Notes: generated by a model not told the origin, from the sequence alone. DNA of 64,000 nucleotides from Treponema sp. (GCA_017548565.1 JAFYZU010000010.1:16965-80964); one strand, 5' to 3'; positions 25,203-35,383 are shown, numbered from the stretch's first letter. Made by a program: numbers and translations.

Positions 25203-27069
25203 TAACAAAATGACTAAAAGTCATAAGACAATCGTTTTACTTTCGCTTGCAATATTTATTCTGGTAAGTTTTTCAATCCGTCTTTTTTCAATGCAGGTAA
25301 TTCACGGTAAAGAATATCAGAATCAGTCTATAACAATCAAAAATAAAATAACTTCGTTACCGGCCCAGCGCGGACAGATTTATGCGGTAAATGAACGTGA
25401 TGCCATTGTAATTAATTCGGATTCCTATGCAGTTGAAGTTACTCCGGGAGAGATTCCTTCTTCGAAATATGATTCTGTCATGATGAGGCTTTCATCTTTC
25501 TTAGGAATCTCAAAGGAAGAAATAGATAAAAAAATCACGAGCGATAAACGTCGGCAATATACTCCGATAAGGATCAAATCACACGTGCCGTTTAAAATCA
25601 TCTGTAACATTGCTGAAAATAAAACTGATCTTCCGGGTGTAAGCTGGGTTTCAAAACCGATTCGTGAATATCACCATACACAGTCTTTATCGCACATAAT
25701 CGGTTATGTTGGAGATATCAGCCAGACAGAATACGAACAGCTTTATAATCAGGGGTATTCAAGAGACAGTGTAATCGGTAAAAACGGAATTGAAAAACAA
25801 TACGATTATCTTCTTCAGGGAAAACCTGGAAATGAAATTTATACAGTAGATGTTCACGGGCGCGTTATTTCTGATACACCGACAATCGTTCCGCCAGTTT
25901 CAGGAAAAAATCTTGTTTTAACGATAGATTCAGAAATCCAGAAGCTTGCAGAAGATACACTTGGTCAGCGGGTAGGTGCAGTTGTCGTATTAAAACCATA
26001 CACCGGTGAAATTCTTGCAATGGTTTCTTATCCTTATTTTGATTCGAATATCTTCAATCAGGATAATGCCGCAGAAGAATATTCAAAGCTTTTAAATGAT
26101 GAGTCAAAGCCTCTTATAAACAGGGCAGTGCAGGTTTCTTATCCTCCGGCTTCAACTTTTAAAATCATCATGTCGGCAGCACTTCTTCAGGAACAGACAT
26201 ATTCTCCTGCAAAAAAAATCAAATGTACCGGTGAACTTGAATATGGTAATCATACCTTCCATTGTCATGAAAAACACGGTCATGGTTATCTTGATTTGAA
26301 AAACGGTCTTGCTCAGTCATGCGACGTTTATTTCTGGACAATCGGTAAAGATTATCTTGGCATAGATAAAATTGCCTCTTACGCGAAAGAATTCGGTTTT
26401 GGACAAAGCTCACAGATAGATTTACCTTCACAGGATACAGGTCTTGTACCGACAGCAGACTGGAAGGAAAAAACATATCATGAAAAATGGATGGGCGGTG
26501 ATACGATGTCCTGTTCAATCGGTCAGGGATATATGGCAGCAACACCGTTACAGCTTGCAAATATGATGGCAATGGTTTCCAATGAAGGAATTATTTACAA
26601 GCCGCACATCCTCAAAGAAATAAGGGATTCTGTAAATCCAGATAAAGAGCCTGAAATAATTCCTCGCGAAATCCTTACAAAATCGACAATTGATAATTAT
26701 GTATGGAAAACTCTTCAGGAAGATTTGCGTTATGTAGTTACAGATGGTACTCCGGTTTATCCGATGGGAAACAAATGGATAAAAATTGCCTGTAAAACCG
26801 GTACTGCCGAAGTTGAAAAATATAAAAATTCAGATGATCCGAAGCACTGGCACTCATGGCTTGTTGCCTATGCACCTGTTGATGCTCCACCTGAAGACAG
26901 AATCTGCGTTGCAACAATTGTTGAAGCAGTAAATAAATGGGAATGGTGGGCTCCATACGCAACAAACATAATAATAAATGGAATTTACAGACATAAGAAT
27001 TACGAAGAATCAATTACTGAACTAGGATTCAAATATCTTGATTTGACTTTATCGGCAAGAATGGAGTAG
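25189..27069 (+). CDS. mrdA: penicillin-binding protein 2 (elongasome transpeptidase)
   Basis: A 626-residue class B penicillin-binding protein that crosslinks peptidoglycan during side-wall growth. There is one membrane segment (about residues 13-33), the dimerisation domain with LPAQRGQIYA and IGYVGDISQ, and IGKNGIEKQYDYLLQGKPG. The transpeptidase follows with active-site STFK (Ser322, Lys325), SCD (377-379) and KTG (536-538). All catalytic motifs are intact. It overlaps mreD by 14 bases and is followed four bases later by rodA, its glycosyltransferase partner. Confidence 0.96.
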   Translation: MYSLNNKMTKSHKTIVLLSLAIFILVSFSIRLFSMQVIHGKEYQNQSITIKNKITSLPAQRGQIYAVNERDAIVINSDSYAVEVTPGEIPSSKYDSVMMRLSSFLGISKEEIDKKITSDKRRQYTPIRIKSHVPFKIICNIAENKTDLPGVSWVSKPIREYHHTQSLSHIIGYVGDISQTEYEQLYNQGYSRDSVIGKNGIEKQYDYLLQGKPGNEIYTVDVHGRVISDTPTIVPPVSGKNLVLTIDSEIQKLAEDTLGQRVGAVVVLKPYTGEILAMVSYPYFDSNIFNQDNAAEEYSKLLNDESKPLINRAVQVSYPPASTFKIIMSAALLQEQTYSPAKKIKCTGELEYGNHTFHCHEKHGHGYLDLKNGLAQSCDVYFWTIGKDYLGIDKIASYAKEFGFGQSSQIDLPSQDTGLVPTADWKEKTYHEKWMGGDTMSCSIGQGYMAATPLQLANMMAMVSNEGIIYKPHILKEIRDSVNPDKEPEIIPREILTKSTIDNYVWKTLQEDLRYVVTDGTPVYPMGNKWIKIACKTGTAEVEKYKNSDDPKHWHSWLVAYAPVDAPPEDRICVATIVEAVNKWEWWAPYATNIIINGIYRHKNYEESITELGFKYLDLTLSARME

Positions 27070-27073
27070 GCAG

Positions 27074-28396
27074 ATGAAAAACAAATTTCTTTCAATGTTC
27101 GATTATCTTCTCATCGCAATTTCTTTTATTCTTGTAATCCTTGGTATACTTTTCATCTATTCTTCAAGTATTAATCAATATGGTATTTCTGTAAGAACTG
27201 AGCATAAAAGACAGCTTATATGGTTTTTTACAGGCGTAATCGCAATGATATTCTTTACGATTTACGATTACCGGAAAATCAAGAAAATATCTTTATGGTT
27301 TTATATAGGAATCATAGTTTTACTGATTTATACCCTTATATTCGGTAAAGAAGTAAACAATGCAAAAAGCTGGATCGGTATCGGAAGTGTAGGAATGCAG
27401 CCGTCAGAAATCGGAAAAATAGCATTCATTCTTTTTCTCGGTAAATATCTTGAGGATACAAAATCCGATGAATCAATAAGAAGATACGTTTTTGCAGTTT
27501 TAATAATGATACCGCCTTTTGTACTGACTTTGCTTCAGCCTGATATGGGAACTGCATGCGTTTATATTGCAATTTTTCTATGCATGACCTTCCTGTCAGA
27601 CATTCCGGTGCGGTACATTGCATTTACTATTTTATTCGGTCTTTTTACGATTCTATTTGCCGTGCTTCCTCAGCTTAACAGCGAAATTCTTGATCAGCCG
27701 AAAAGAATTTTCTACATCCTGTCTAATTCTAAGCTTAAGATGATTCTTGTACTCACTTCTGCATTAATTACAGCCGTCGGATTTATAGTAAGAAAATATT
27801 TTCATGGTCCGAAATATTATTACTGGATTACCTTTGTGTTTGGAATCATAACTGTTGCTCTTCTTTGTTCTTGGGTTCTTGTCAAAGTCTTAAAGCCATA
27901 TCAGCTCAGACGTCTTTATATCTTCCTTGATCCATATAAGGACGGAAAAAAAGGACTTGGAGACGGTTGGAACATTATCCAGTCAAAAATTGCAATAGGT
28001 TCCGGAGGTTTTAAAGGCCAGGGATATTTAAATGGGTCACAGAGTCACGGACGCTATCTTGCAGAACAGAGTACTGACTTTATTTTCAGTATTTATTCAG
28101 AGGAATTCGGTTTCTGGGGCGGATTGTTAATATTTATTCTTTATACATCAATCTTTATCAGAATGATATATATTATCAAACAGACAAAAAACAGTTATGG
28201 AACTTTAGTTGGTGCAGGTATTCTTGGTATGTATATGTTCCATTTCATTATTAATGTCGGAATGGTAATGGGAATCATGCCTGTAATGGGTATTCCTTTA
28301 TTACTGTTATCTTACGGCGGTTCATCGTTAATTACCAGTCTTATTGCAATTGGATTTATGATGAGTATCAATTATCGTAAAAAAGAGCTTTTATAG
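27074..28396 (+). CDS. rodA: peptidoglycan glycosyltransferase RodA
   Basis: A 440-residue SEDS-family protein with about ten membrane segments that polymerises lipid II into glycan strands with PBP2. Family motifs include FDYLLIAISFILVILGILFI at the start, NNAKSWIGIGSVGMQPSE, LLQPDMGTACVYI and the C-terminal GIPLLLLSYGGSSLI. The catalytic Asp region is present at LLQPD. A loop of about 60 residues between the middle segments, with an extra hydrophobic stretch (about residues 216-260), is longer than in many RodA proteins. It is the last gene of the rod-shape run; pncB follows after 15 bases. Confidence 0.96.
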   Translation: MKNKFLSMFDYLLIAISFILVILGILFIYSSSINQYGISVRTEHKRQLIWFFTGVIAMIFFTIYDYRKIKKISLWFYIGIIVLLIYTLIFGKEVNNAKSWIGIGSVGMQPSEIGKIAFILFLGKYLEDTKSDESIRRYVFAVLIMIPPFVLTLLQPDMGTACVYIAIFLCMTFLSDIPVRYIAFTILFGLFTILFAVLPQLNSEILDQPKRIFYILSNSKLKMILVLTSALITAVGFIVRKYFHGPKYYYWITFVFGIITVALLCSWVLVKVLKPYQLRRLYIFLDPYKDGKKGLGDGWNIIQSKIAIGSGGFKGQGYLNGSQSHGRYLAEQSTDFIFSIYSEEFGFWGGLLIFILYTSIFIRMIYIIKQTKNSYGTLVGAGILGMYMFHFIINVGMVMGIMPVMGIPLLLLSYGGSSLITSLIAIGFMMSINYRKKELL

Positions 28397-28411
28397 TTTA
28401 AGGAACAGAAA

Positions 28412-29644
28412 ATGAAATTAAACCAGATTATTACAAGCTTACTTGAAACAGATTTATACAAATTTTCTATGGGACAGGCAATCTATCATCAGTATCCGTC
28501 GTACAAAACCAGCTGGACTTTTAAATGCCGGAATAAAAACGTAAAATTCACTTCAGAGATGGTTACCGAAATTAAAGAACAGATTATTGAATTCAGTAAG
28601 CTTCATTTTACAGAGGATGAACTTAATTATCTTGCATCTATTGAATGGCTGCACGAGGATTATATAGATCATCTTCGTTTGTGGAACGCACGTTTCGAAG
28701 ATTTTGAAATTACGACAGATTCAGAATGCGGACTTTCGATTGAAGCGTATGGAACCTGGCTTAATACATCGATGTACGAAATCCCGGTGCTTGCAATTGT
28801 AAATGAAGTATATTTCAGAATGCAGTATAAATACGATGAACTCATTGAGCAGTATAAAAAACGTCTTGATGACAAGGTTAAATACCTTATTGACGGGACA
28901 TATAATCTCGGTAATTTTTCAGAATTCGGTTTAAGAAGAAGGCTTTCTGCAGAAGCACAGGAATTGGCAGTTAAAACATTAATCGAACATAACGGTGATT
29001 ATAAAGAATCACGATGTGTAGGAACCTCTAATGTTTATCTTGCAAAAAAATATAATGCAACTCCGGTCGGAACAATGGCTCATGAATTCATAATGTGTAC
29101 CGGGCAGGGTAATCCTATGTTCAATCCGGCCTTTTCAAATAAAATTGCAATGGAAGCCTGGACAAAGGAATATGGTGTTCTTAATGGAACTTATCTGACA
29201 GATACAATAGGTGATAAAACTGCACATCTTGATATGGGGTATACATTCTCAATCTGTTTCAGTGGTGTTCGTCATGATTCAGGCGACCCGTATGAATGGG
29301 GCGAGGAATGGATAAAGCATTATGAAAAATATTACAATAAATACAAGGATGAACGTGTAAATCCTAAAAATAAAACGCTTCTTTTCAGCGATAGTCTTGA
29401 TTTTAAACGTGCAAGTGATTTATACAGTCATTTTAAAGACAGAATCAAGGTTGCTTTTGGAATAGGTACATATATTTCAAATGATACAGATGTTGAGCCT
29501 TTGAACATTGTTATGAAAGTATCTTCCTGCAATAACCGTCCTGTCGCAAAGCTTTCTAATGCAGACGGAAAAGTTATGTGCAAGGATGAAGAATATGTTG
29601 AATATCTAAAGAAAACAATAGACTGGAGATTAAATCACCAATGA
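28412..29644 (+). CDS. pncB: nicotinate phosphoribosyltransferase
   Basis: A 410-residue enzyme joining nicotinate to PRPP to give nicotinate mononucleotide, the entry step of NAD salvage (Preiss-Handler route). It opens with LLETDLYKFSMGQAIYHQYP, the standard NAPRTase start, and contains FSEFGLRRRLSAEAQ, the PRPP-site region SGVRHDSGDPYEWGE and GIGTYISNDT. Length is normal for bacterial PncB. An AAGGAA ribosome site precedes the ATG. Its stop overlaps the nadE ATG by four bases (ATGA), so two steps of one pathway are translationally coupled. Confidence 0.96.
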   Translation: MKLNQIITSLLETDLYKFSMGQAIYHQYPSYKTSWTFKCRNKNVKFTSEMVTEIKEQIIEFSKLHFTEDELNYLASIEWLHEDYIDHLRLWNARFEDFEITTDSECGLSIEAYGTWLNTSMYEIPVLAIVNEVYFRMQYKYDELIEQYKKRLDDKVKYLIDGTYNLGNFSEFGLRRRLSAEAQELAVKTLIEHNGDYKESRCVGTSNVYLAKKYNATPVGTMAHEFIMCTGQGNPMFNPAFSNKIAMEAWTKEYGVLNGTYLTDTIGDKTAHLDMGYTFSICFSGVRHDSGDPYEWGEEWIKHYEKYYNKYKDERVNPKNKTLLFSDSLDFKRASDLYSHFKDRIKVAFGIGTYISNDTDVEPLNIVMKVSSCNNRPVAKLSNADGKVMCKDEEYVEYLKKTIDWRLNHQ

Positions 29645-30408
29645 AAACAATCAAAGAACAAGCTTTAGAATGGATAAAAGATTATTTTTATAGAAACGGT
29701 AATTCTCAGACAAAAGCAGTAATTGGAATTTCCGGCGGCAAAGATTCTTCAACTGTTGCGGCATTATGCTGTGAAGCACTTGGAAAGAACAGGGTAATCG
29801 GTGTAATGATGCCGAACGGTATCCAGAAGGATATAAACGATTCAATAAAGCTATGTGATTTTCTTGGAATAAAAAATTACACCATAAACATCAATTCTGC
29901 TTATGAAGGCCTTTCATTCGAAATAAAAAACAAAATGAATCTTGCTCAAACTTCATTGCAGCATAATACAAATACTCCTGCCCGTTTACGAATGACAACC
30001 CTTTATTCCGTTGCCGCAAACCTTGGTAACTGCAGAGTTTCGTGCAATGGAAATTTAAGCGAACGTTTAAGCGGATATTTTACAATCTGGGGAGATGGAG
30101 CAGGAGATTTTGCACCTCTTGCATATTTATTCAAGGAAGAAGTCGTTGAACTTGGACTTGCAGCAGGCTTACCACAGGAATTATGCATAAAACCCCCGAG
30201 CGATGGAATGTCCGGCAAAACCGATGAAGAAAGTCTTGGTTTTACTTATGATGAATTACGTAAAGTAATATTAAAAGATACAAAAAACATGGATAGAGAA
30301 AAAATCCGGATGATTACTCAAAAGCTTGATTCAATGTCATTTAAACGAAGACTGTTGAATATTCCTTCTTTTGTACCGTCAGACAAAAACATAAAAAAAT
30401 TCAGATAA
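29641..30408 (+). CDS. nadE: NAD+ synthase, ammonia-dependent
   Basis: A 255-residue N-type ATP pyrophosphatase that amidates deamido-NAD to NAD. The PP-loop is GISGGKDSSTVAA (SGGKDS at 31-36). GNLSERLSGYFTIWGDGAGD and FKEEVVELG are the substrate-site motifs. There is no glutaminase domain, so it should use free ammonia. The start overlaps pncB by four bases. Between nicotinate mononucleotide and this step an adenylyltransferase (NadD) is needed, and it is not in this window. Confidence 0.96.
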   Translation: MKTIKEQALEWIKDYFYRNGNSQTKAVIGISGGKDSSTVAALCCEALGKNRVIGVMMPNGIQKDINDSIKLCDFLGIKNYTININSAYEGLSFEIKNKMNLAQTSLQHNTNTPARLRMTTLYSVAANLGNCRVSCNGNLSERLSGYFTIWGDGAGDFAPLAYLFKEEVVELGLAAGLPQELCIKPPSDGMSGKTDEESLGFTYDELRKVILKDTKNMDREKIRMITQKLDSMSFKRRLLNIPSFVPSDKNIKKFR

Positions 30409-30418
30409 CAGGAAAATA

Positions 30419-31603
30419 ATGTTTAATATACAAATACAGAAAATTGAAAAATCTGAAAATGAAAACAACGGCACCTTTTTACAGACTCCTTTCTGGTGCT
30501 GCTTTAAGGCAAGACACGGATGGTCTTACCAAAGATTCCTAATTTCTTTTTCTTTACCGGAAAATCCTGATAACCCGGATGGAAAAAGCACAATTAAGTC
30601 TTTTGAACTTGCAGTATTAAACAGGAATTTCTGCAAAGGACTTATGAGTATTTCTTACATTCCTCTTATGCCTAAACTTTTATATAATGATTCCGCAGAG
30701 CCTCAGACTATTGAATTTGCAAATTTTCTTAATGATCTTGCATTGCAGCTGAAAAAACATCTTCCTTCAAACACTATTGCAATAAGATTTGATCCTGATG
30801 TTATTTTTGATTCAATCGAAAAACGCGATGAATTTAATCTTGGAATAAAAACAATTGCTCTGGCCGACAGATTGAAGCTTAAAAAAAATGCAGTAGACAT
30901 CCAGCCGCCTGACAGTACAATTGTTGATTTAACCTTAAGTGAAGATGAAATTCTTTCAAAAACGCATCAGAAATGGCGGTATAACATACGCTTAAGTGAA
31001 AAAAAAGGCGTTACAGTTAAACGATACGTTGGAAACAGTCTTAACTTGTCGGAAAAAATAGACAGATTTTATGAACTGACAAAAGAAACAAATGCAAGAG
31101 ATGGCAATTCAAGCCATGCAAAAAGTTATTACCTTGATTTAATTACATTTTCAGCAAAAGAAAATAGTCTTTCTTCTGATACAATACCTAGTATAACTGA
31201 CAAACCTCTTATAAGTCTTTTTATTGCCGAACATGAAGGAGATGAAATTGCCGCTATAATGACTCTTTTTTCGAAGGATGAAGCAATTTATCTTTATGGT
31301 GCAAGCTCAAATAATAAACGTAATCTTATGCCGAATCATCTGCTCCAGTGGACTGCAATGAAAGCAGCTAAAGAATACGGCTCAAAAATCTATGATTTAT
31401 ACGGAATGCCTCCTGAAGGAAAAGATGAAAATCATCCGATGCATGGACTTTATATGTTTAAGGCAAATTTTGGAGGAAGAATAATCCATCGTCCGGGAAG
31501 CTGGGATGTACCGTTAAAATTCATATACAGACCTTATAAAACAGCGGAAAGGTTAAGGGCATTCTGGTTTAAAAAAGTCGTGAAGAAACTCAAGGGAAGA
31601 TAG
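30419..31603 (+). CDS. FemAB/FemX-family peptidyltransferase (GNAT-like)
   Basis: A 394-residue protein with the double-GNAT fold of FemABX transferases, which attach amino acids from aminoacyl-tRNA to lipid II stems. The key parts are the HQKWRYNIRLSEKKGV motif, FYELTKETNARDGN, AAIMTLFSKDEAIYLYGAS, HLLQWTAMKAAKEYG and the closing DLYGMPPEGKDENHPMHGLY and FKANFGG blocks. Treponemal peptidoglycan is reported to carry ornithine with glycine attached, so a glycine transferase is a natural guess; the substrate is not shown by the sequence. An AGGAAA ribosome site precedes the ATG. The last 51 bases overlap the convergent ATP-grasp gene. Confidence 0.88.
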   Translation: MFNIQIQKIEKSENENNGTFLQTPFWCCFKARHGWSYQRFLISFSLPENPDNPDGKSTIKSFELAVLNRNFCKGLMSISYIPLMPKLLYNDSAEPQTIEFANFLNDLALQLKKHLPSNTIAIRFDPDVIFDSIEKRDEFNLGIKTIALADRLKLKKNAVDIQPPDSTIVDLTLSEDEILSKTHQKWRYNIRLSEKKGVTVKRYVGNSLNLSEKIDRFYELTKETNARDGNSSHAKSYYLDLITFSAKENSLSSDTIPSITDKPLISLFIAEHEGDEIAAIMTLFSKDEAIYLYGASSNNKRNLMPNHLLQWTAMKAAKEYGSKIYDLYGMPPEGKDENHPMHGLYMFKANFGGRIIHRPGSWDVPLKFIYRPYKTAERLRAFWFKKVVKKLKGR

Positions 31604-32833
31604 TTTTTTCAAAAATTCATCTGCCTGTTTTTTATTTTCTGTACGGATTATACATTCACAAAATCCTTTTTCTCTTTCCTGTCTTGCTTCCTTATTATTC
31701 CATTGATTTATAAGAACAATTTCAGGATAGTTATATAAGATTGAAAGCTGTTCTTCTGATAGAACCGGTAGTTTTAAATCAACGGAATAAAGACCGCAGT
31801 CACGTATTTTTTTATGAAGGATGCATGATTCAAAAATCATATCGAAAACAGAACGGTTATTTCTTGAAGAATATAAATAGCTCATCCCGCTTAATCTTGG
31901 ATTTATTTCGACTATATACCATTTTTTTCTGCTGTAAATTAAATCTATTTGTGCGCATCCGTTGATTTTTAACGAATAACAGAGTTTGTTAATAGTTCTA
32001 TTAAGAGAGTTTATTCTGTATTTATTTTTGTCTGCTTTTAAAACAGGTCCATGCTTCGTACTTTGTTTAGGACTTGTTATGCCGAATTTATTTTTAGTTA
32101 TGAAAAATACAGGAAGAACAGTATAATTATCATCGCAGCCGTAAACCTCAACACCAAAATGTTCCCCATCAATATATTCTTCAATCAGACGGTCAGAATT
32201 ATTTCTTTTTGAATTTAAATATCCTTTAGCTTCTGCATAAGTATTTACAACAGTCATCCCGTATGAGCTTAAACCTGAATTATCCTTTATAATAAGCGGT
32301 AATTCAAGCTTTTCAATCTCTTTATAAAGACTGTCTTTATAAACATTGTGAATTACATCCTTGTTGCTTCCTGCACAAAAATAAAGGTTATGATCTGCAA
32401 ATACATATTTTGCGGAATTAAATCCCTTAGAAGTTAAAAAACTGTTTGTTTCCCGTTTATTAAAGCATAAAAGACATGTTTTTGCTGAATTACAGATTGT
32501 TTTTATTCCATTTTTATTCAATTCTTCTGCAACAAGTGAATCGTTAATGCAAAGCCAGTCATAAGGTTCAATCCAGAATGATAGTGCAACTGCAATATCT
32601 GGTTTCAGAGCGATAATCTTTTGTGAAACTTCAACATAATCACTCTGAGTGCTTAAAAGAATTGTATTTTCGCCCATGAATAGTGAAGGTGACTGAGAAA
32701 CACAGTAAAATTCATGTTCCGGATATTTATGACAGAACGTGTCAAACTGCTGCGTATCTGAAGGCATTACGGTAATCTTTACTCTTTCAGTATCGAAACG
32801 ATTGGAATTTGTACTGTAAAAAACAATCCTCAT
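31553..32833 (-). CDS. ATP-grasp domain ligase, substrate unknown
   Basis: A 426-residue protein with the ATP-grasp fold seen in carbamoyl-phosphate synthase-like and D-Ala-D-Ala ligases. The order is an N-terminal pre-ATP-grasp domain, ICNSAKTCLLCFNKRETNSF with the entry Lys, PLIIKDNSGLSSYGMT as the glycine-rich grasp loop, LIEEYIDGEHFGVEVYG, and the metal site CAQIDLIYSRKKWYIVEINP followed by RLSGMSYLYSS. The catalytic set looks complete, so it should join a carboxylate to an amine or thiol using ATP. An AAGGA ribosome site precedes the ATG. It starts 11 bases after the membrane protein of the moxR operon and is its last gene. It converges on and overlaps the FemX-like gene. Confidence 0.85.
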   Translation of the reverse strand: MRIVFYSTNSNRFDTERVKITVMPSDTQQFDTFCHKYPEHEFYCVSQSPSLFMGENTILLSTQSDYVEVSQKIIALKPDIAVALSFWIEPYDWLCINDSLVAEELNKNGIKTICNSAKTCLLCFNKRETNSFLTSKGFNSAKYVFADHNLYFCAGSNKDVIHNVYKDSLYKEIEKLELPLIIKDNSGLSSYGMTVVNTYAEAKGYLNSKRNNSDRLIEEYIDGEHFGVEVYGCDDNYTVLPVFFITKNKFGITSPKQSTKHGPVLKADKNKYRINSLNRTINKLCYSLKINGCAQIDLIYSRKKWYIVEINPRLSGMSYLYSSRNNRSVFDMIFESCILHKKIRDCGLYSVDLKLPVLSEEQLSILYNYPEIVLINQWNNKEARQEREKGFCECIIRTENKKQADEFLKKLSSLEFLHDFFKPECP

Positions 32834-32844
32834 ATTTTTCCTTA

Positions 32845-34311
32845 TTATTCAGAGATTATGTTTTTGATTGCAGAAATATAATCTTTTTCCTGTTCTTGAG
32901 AAAGCATATTTTTGTCGAACAGGGCTTTTTCAAAAAGATTTCCGGCATTCATAATCTGATTTATTTTATTATCATCATATCTGTTCAAAATCATAAAATC
33001 CTTGATTTTCCGTGTAAATTCTACTGGTGAAAGATTTTTCGTATAACGTATATTTTTCTTTTCACTCCATTTAACAAGAAGAAGGAATTGTCTGGAAAGT
33101 CGTCCTAGCTCAACGGTCTTTTTTCTTGATTTTTTTGATGTATAATTATTCATATATTCCATGAATTGTCTGGAATTTACCGTAAGATACTGCTCATCCT
33201 TTGTTTTTTCAAACATTCTTTTAAACAAATTCTTAAACATTGAACGTAATTCGGCAAAATATTTTTTCAAACGATGCTCTTTGATAAAATCCGTAAATTC
33301 CCGTGAAAAAAAAGGTTTTATAAGAATTAAGAACACAAGATACAAAGAAGCGAGTGCAAAAAGTCCCTGAAGCATTATGAGCATTATTTTGATGAAAAGG
33401 GAAGGCTCTTTATTAAAACGTTTAAGCTGTTCAAGATTTTCATATTCAGGCTTCAATTCTCCCATTGATTTTAACACAGGGGCGCTGAACTGCGATTTAT
33501 TGACCGAAGCAGAAATACCATCCTTAGTTGAAAAACGTATGTTAAAGAATGCTTCATTTCTTGAAAGAAAAAGCGAAGGTATAAATGCGATTATAAATAC
33601 AATTGATGTTATTTTAATGTAATGGCGTGGATATTTTATAAGCGTTCTGTTACCTAAAAATCCGTATAGCGATTTGTTGTAAATTATCCTTGTTACAAAA
33701 ATAAAAATCAAAAAGCTGATAAAAAAAATGATTGAAAGAATTGCACAGAAGAATGTCATTCTACGAAGGTTTAACTTTATTAAAATGATGAAAATACAAT
33801 AAATTACGGCAAGAATATAAAGCATAGTTTTTATACTTCGGACCTTTTCTCCAAGATCAAGACCATACGAATTATTTTTATATAAATGCTGTGCAAGCTC
33901 TTCGCCTTCAAAATCCTTCCATTCTTTTATAAACATATCGTAAAGAAAGAAATAATCATTAAAAGTGACAGTGAAAATATAATGCAGCAGGGTAAGGGGA
34001 AGCATGAATATAAGATACGCTTTGTTGTTTAATATTTTAAAAACAAGGAAAGTTATTATAAGCCAGATAAGTGCAAACGTAACATAAACTGCCGCTCCTT
34101 TTTTTTCACGGATAAAAATATTAAAGACCAGAAGAAATAAAATCCCCTGAAAACAAATGAAGCCATATGTAAAAAATGATGCAAAGCCTCTTGAAAATGA
34201 ATTACCAGACGCAAGTATGCTTTCAAAAAAATAGAATGCACAGATTATAAACGAGGTGATAGTAAAATATACGGCAAATCTTTCTAAAAGCTTATAAAAA
34301 CTGTTTTTCAT
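32845..34311 (-). CDS. multi-pass membrane protein with DUF4129-like tail, MoxR operon
   Basis: A 488-residue protein with about eight hydrophobic segments in two groups, an extracytoplasmic stretch (about residues 265-305) and a cytoplasmic C-terminal region whose pattern (REFTDFIKEHRLKKYF, then SRQFLLLVKWSEKKNI and LSPVEFTRKI) resembles DUF4129. In the TgpA-like proteins that often sit in MoxR operons, a transglutaminase domain lies between these parts; none is visible here. The start at 34311 is preferred over an ATG at 34362 because GGAAAAG sits just before it and only one base separates it from the DUF58 stop. Function is unknown. Confidence 0.75.
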   Translation of the reverse strand: MKNSFYKLLERFAVYFTITSFIICAFYFFESILASGNSFSRGFASFFTYGFICFQGILFLLVFNIFIREKKGAAVYVTFALIWLIITFLVFKILNNKAYLIFMLPLTLLHYIFTVTFNDYFFLYDMFIKEWKDFEGEELAQHLYKNNSYGLDLGEKVRSIKTMLYILAVIYCIFIILIKLNLRRMTFFCAILSIIFFISFLIFIFVTRIIYNKSLYGFLGNRTLIKYPRHYIKITSIVFIIAFIPSLFLSRNEAFFNIRFSTKDGISASVNKSQFSAPVLKSMGELKPEYENLEQLKRFNKEPSLFIKIMLIMLQGLFALASLYLVFLILIKPFFSREFTDFIKEHRLKKYFAELRSMFKNLFKRMFEKTKDEQYLTVNSRQFMEYMNNYTSKKSRKKTVELGRLSRQFLLLVKWSEKKNIRYTKNLSPVEFTRKIKDFMILNRYDDNKINQIMNAGNLFEKALFDKNMLSQEQEKDYISAIKNIISE

Positions 34312-34312
34312 T

Positions 34313-35383
34313 TTAACTTTTCCGTATTCCTGTATTTTCTGTATTAATGTTTTCCTTTGCACGAAGGACTTTTCCTGAATACCATCTTACTTCCTGTGGA
34401 CCGATTGAAAAGAAAAGCGTATTGTTTTTTAATTTCGATTTGAATTGTTTTACAGGATCATATGGTAACTTTCCATCTGCAGGTTTTATTAAAGAAAGAA
34501 TATCCATAATAGCATCTCCCTGATTATTCTCAGGAAGAAGAAACATAGATTTCTCTGCATAAGAGGCAAAACCGACCGCTTGCCTTAAATAATCTGCTTT
34601 TTCAACAATGCATGCCGCAATTTCTATTGCTTTTTCCATATCAATTGAATTTGTGTGAAAATCATAATCGTCTCTGGCAAGATTAAGAAAGATAAAAAAA
34701 GGTGCATTGTACGAATTATCATATTCATTAGTAAAAAGCTTCTGGAATTTAGCGCTGATCCTCCAGTTTATTCGCTTAGGTTCATCCTGGTTTTTATATT
34801 CACGTACAGTACGTTTAAGCGTAATATCTTCATAAACAGGATTATTTATTTTAAGTCCGCCCTGAGGAATACCTGGAACTGTTACTGTAATCAGCTTTAA
34901 CCGCTGCGGACGAACAATGATTTTCAGCTCCGAGTGAATTTCTTTTGTAATCGTAAATAAAAACAAAGGATCATAAAATTTTAATACTGCCGGTCCGATG
35001 ATATATTCACCGCGATCCTGAGAATAAACCTCATAATCAATCCTGATTTTCTGTCGTGCCCTTAATGAAACAAGTCCTGTGTTTTTGTTCTGAAAAACAT
35101 AAAAATGAGGAGCATTATCCGTATAGTGACATACAAAAACGGGTAAGAGTGAATAATTTCTGATTGTAAACGAAATTTTAGTCCGTTCCTTACAGAAAAG
35201 CTTTAATTCTCCAGAATATCGTTCAACGCTCAGATTTTTTTTAATGATAAGCGCATAGAAAAAAGAAATCAGAATTAAAAAAAAAAGCGTAACGCAAAAT
35301 GCCTGAACAAGAAAATCAGGAACTAAAAGATAAATGAGAACAATCGCAATCAATAAAGGAATCAGTGATTTTGATGCTTTCAT
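34313..35383 (-). CDS. DUF58 domain-containing protein
   Basis: A 356-residue protein with two closely spaced N-terminal membrane segments (about residues 8-48), a beta-sandwich region and the DUF58 signature RINWRISAKFQKLFTNEYD (about residues 203-222). DUF58 proteins accompany MoxR ATPases in nearly all bacterial phyla and have a vWA-like fold; they are thought to help assemble or activate envelope or metal-dependent proteins. The gene starts three bases after moxR and ends one base before the membrane protein, so translation is coupled. Confidence 0.9.
   Translation of the reverse strand: MKASKSLIPLLIAIVLIYLLVPDFLVQAFCVTLFFLILISFFYALIIKKNLSVERYSGELKLFCKERTKISFTIRNYSLLPVFVCHYTDNAPHFYVFQNKNTGLVSLRARQKIRIDYEVYSQDRGEYIIGPAVLKFYDPLFLFTITKEIHSELKIIVRPQRLKLITVTVPGIPQGGLKINNPVYEDITLKRTVREYKNQDEPKRINWRISAKFQKLFTNEYDNSYNAPFFIFLNLARDDYDFHTNSIDMEKAIEIAACIVEKADYLRQAVGFASYAEKSMFLLPENNQGDAIMDILSLIKPADGKLPYDPVKQFKSKLKNNTLFFSIGPQEVRWYSGKVLRAKENINTENTGIRKS

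Noticed and set aside
34309..34362. Longer start for the MoxR-operon membrane protein at 34362.
   Set aside because: It would overlap DUF58 by 50 bases; the start at 34311 has a ribosome site and immediate coupling.
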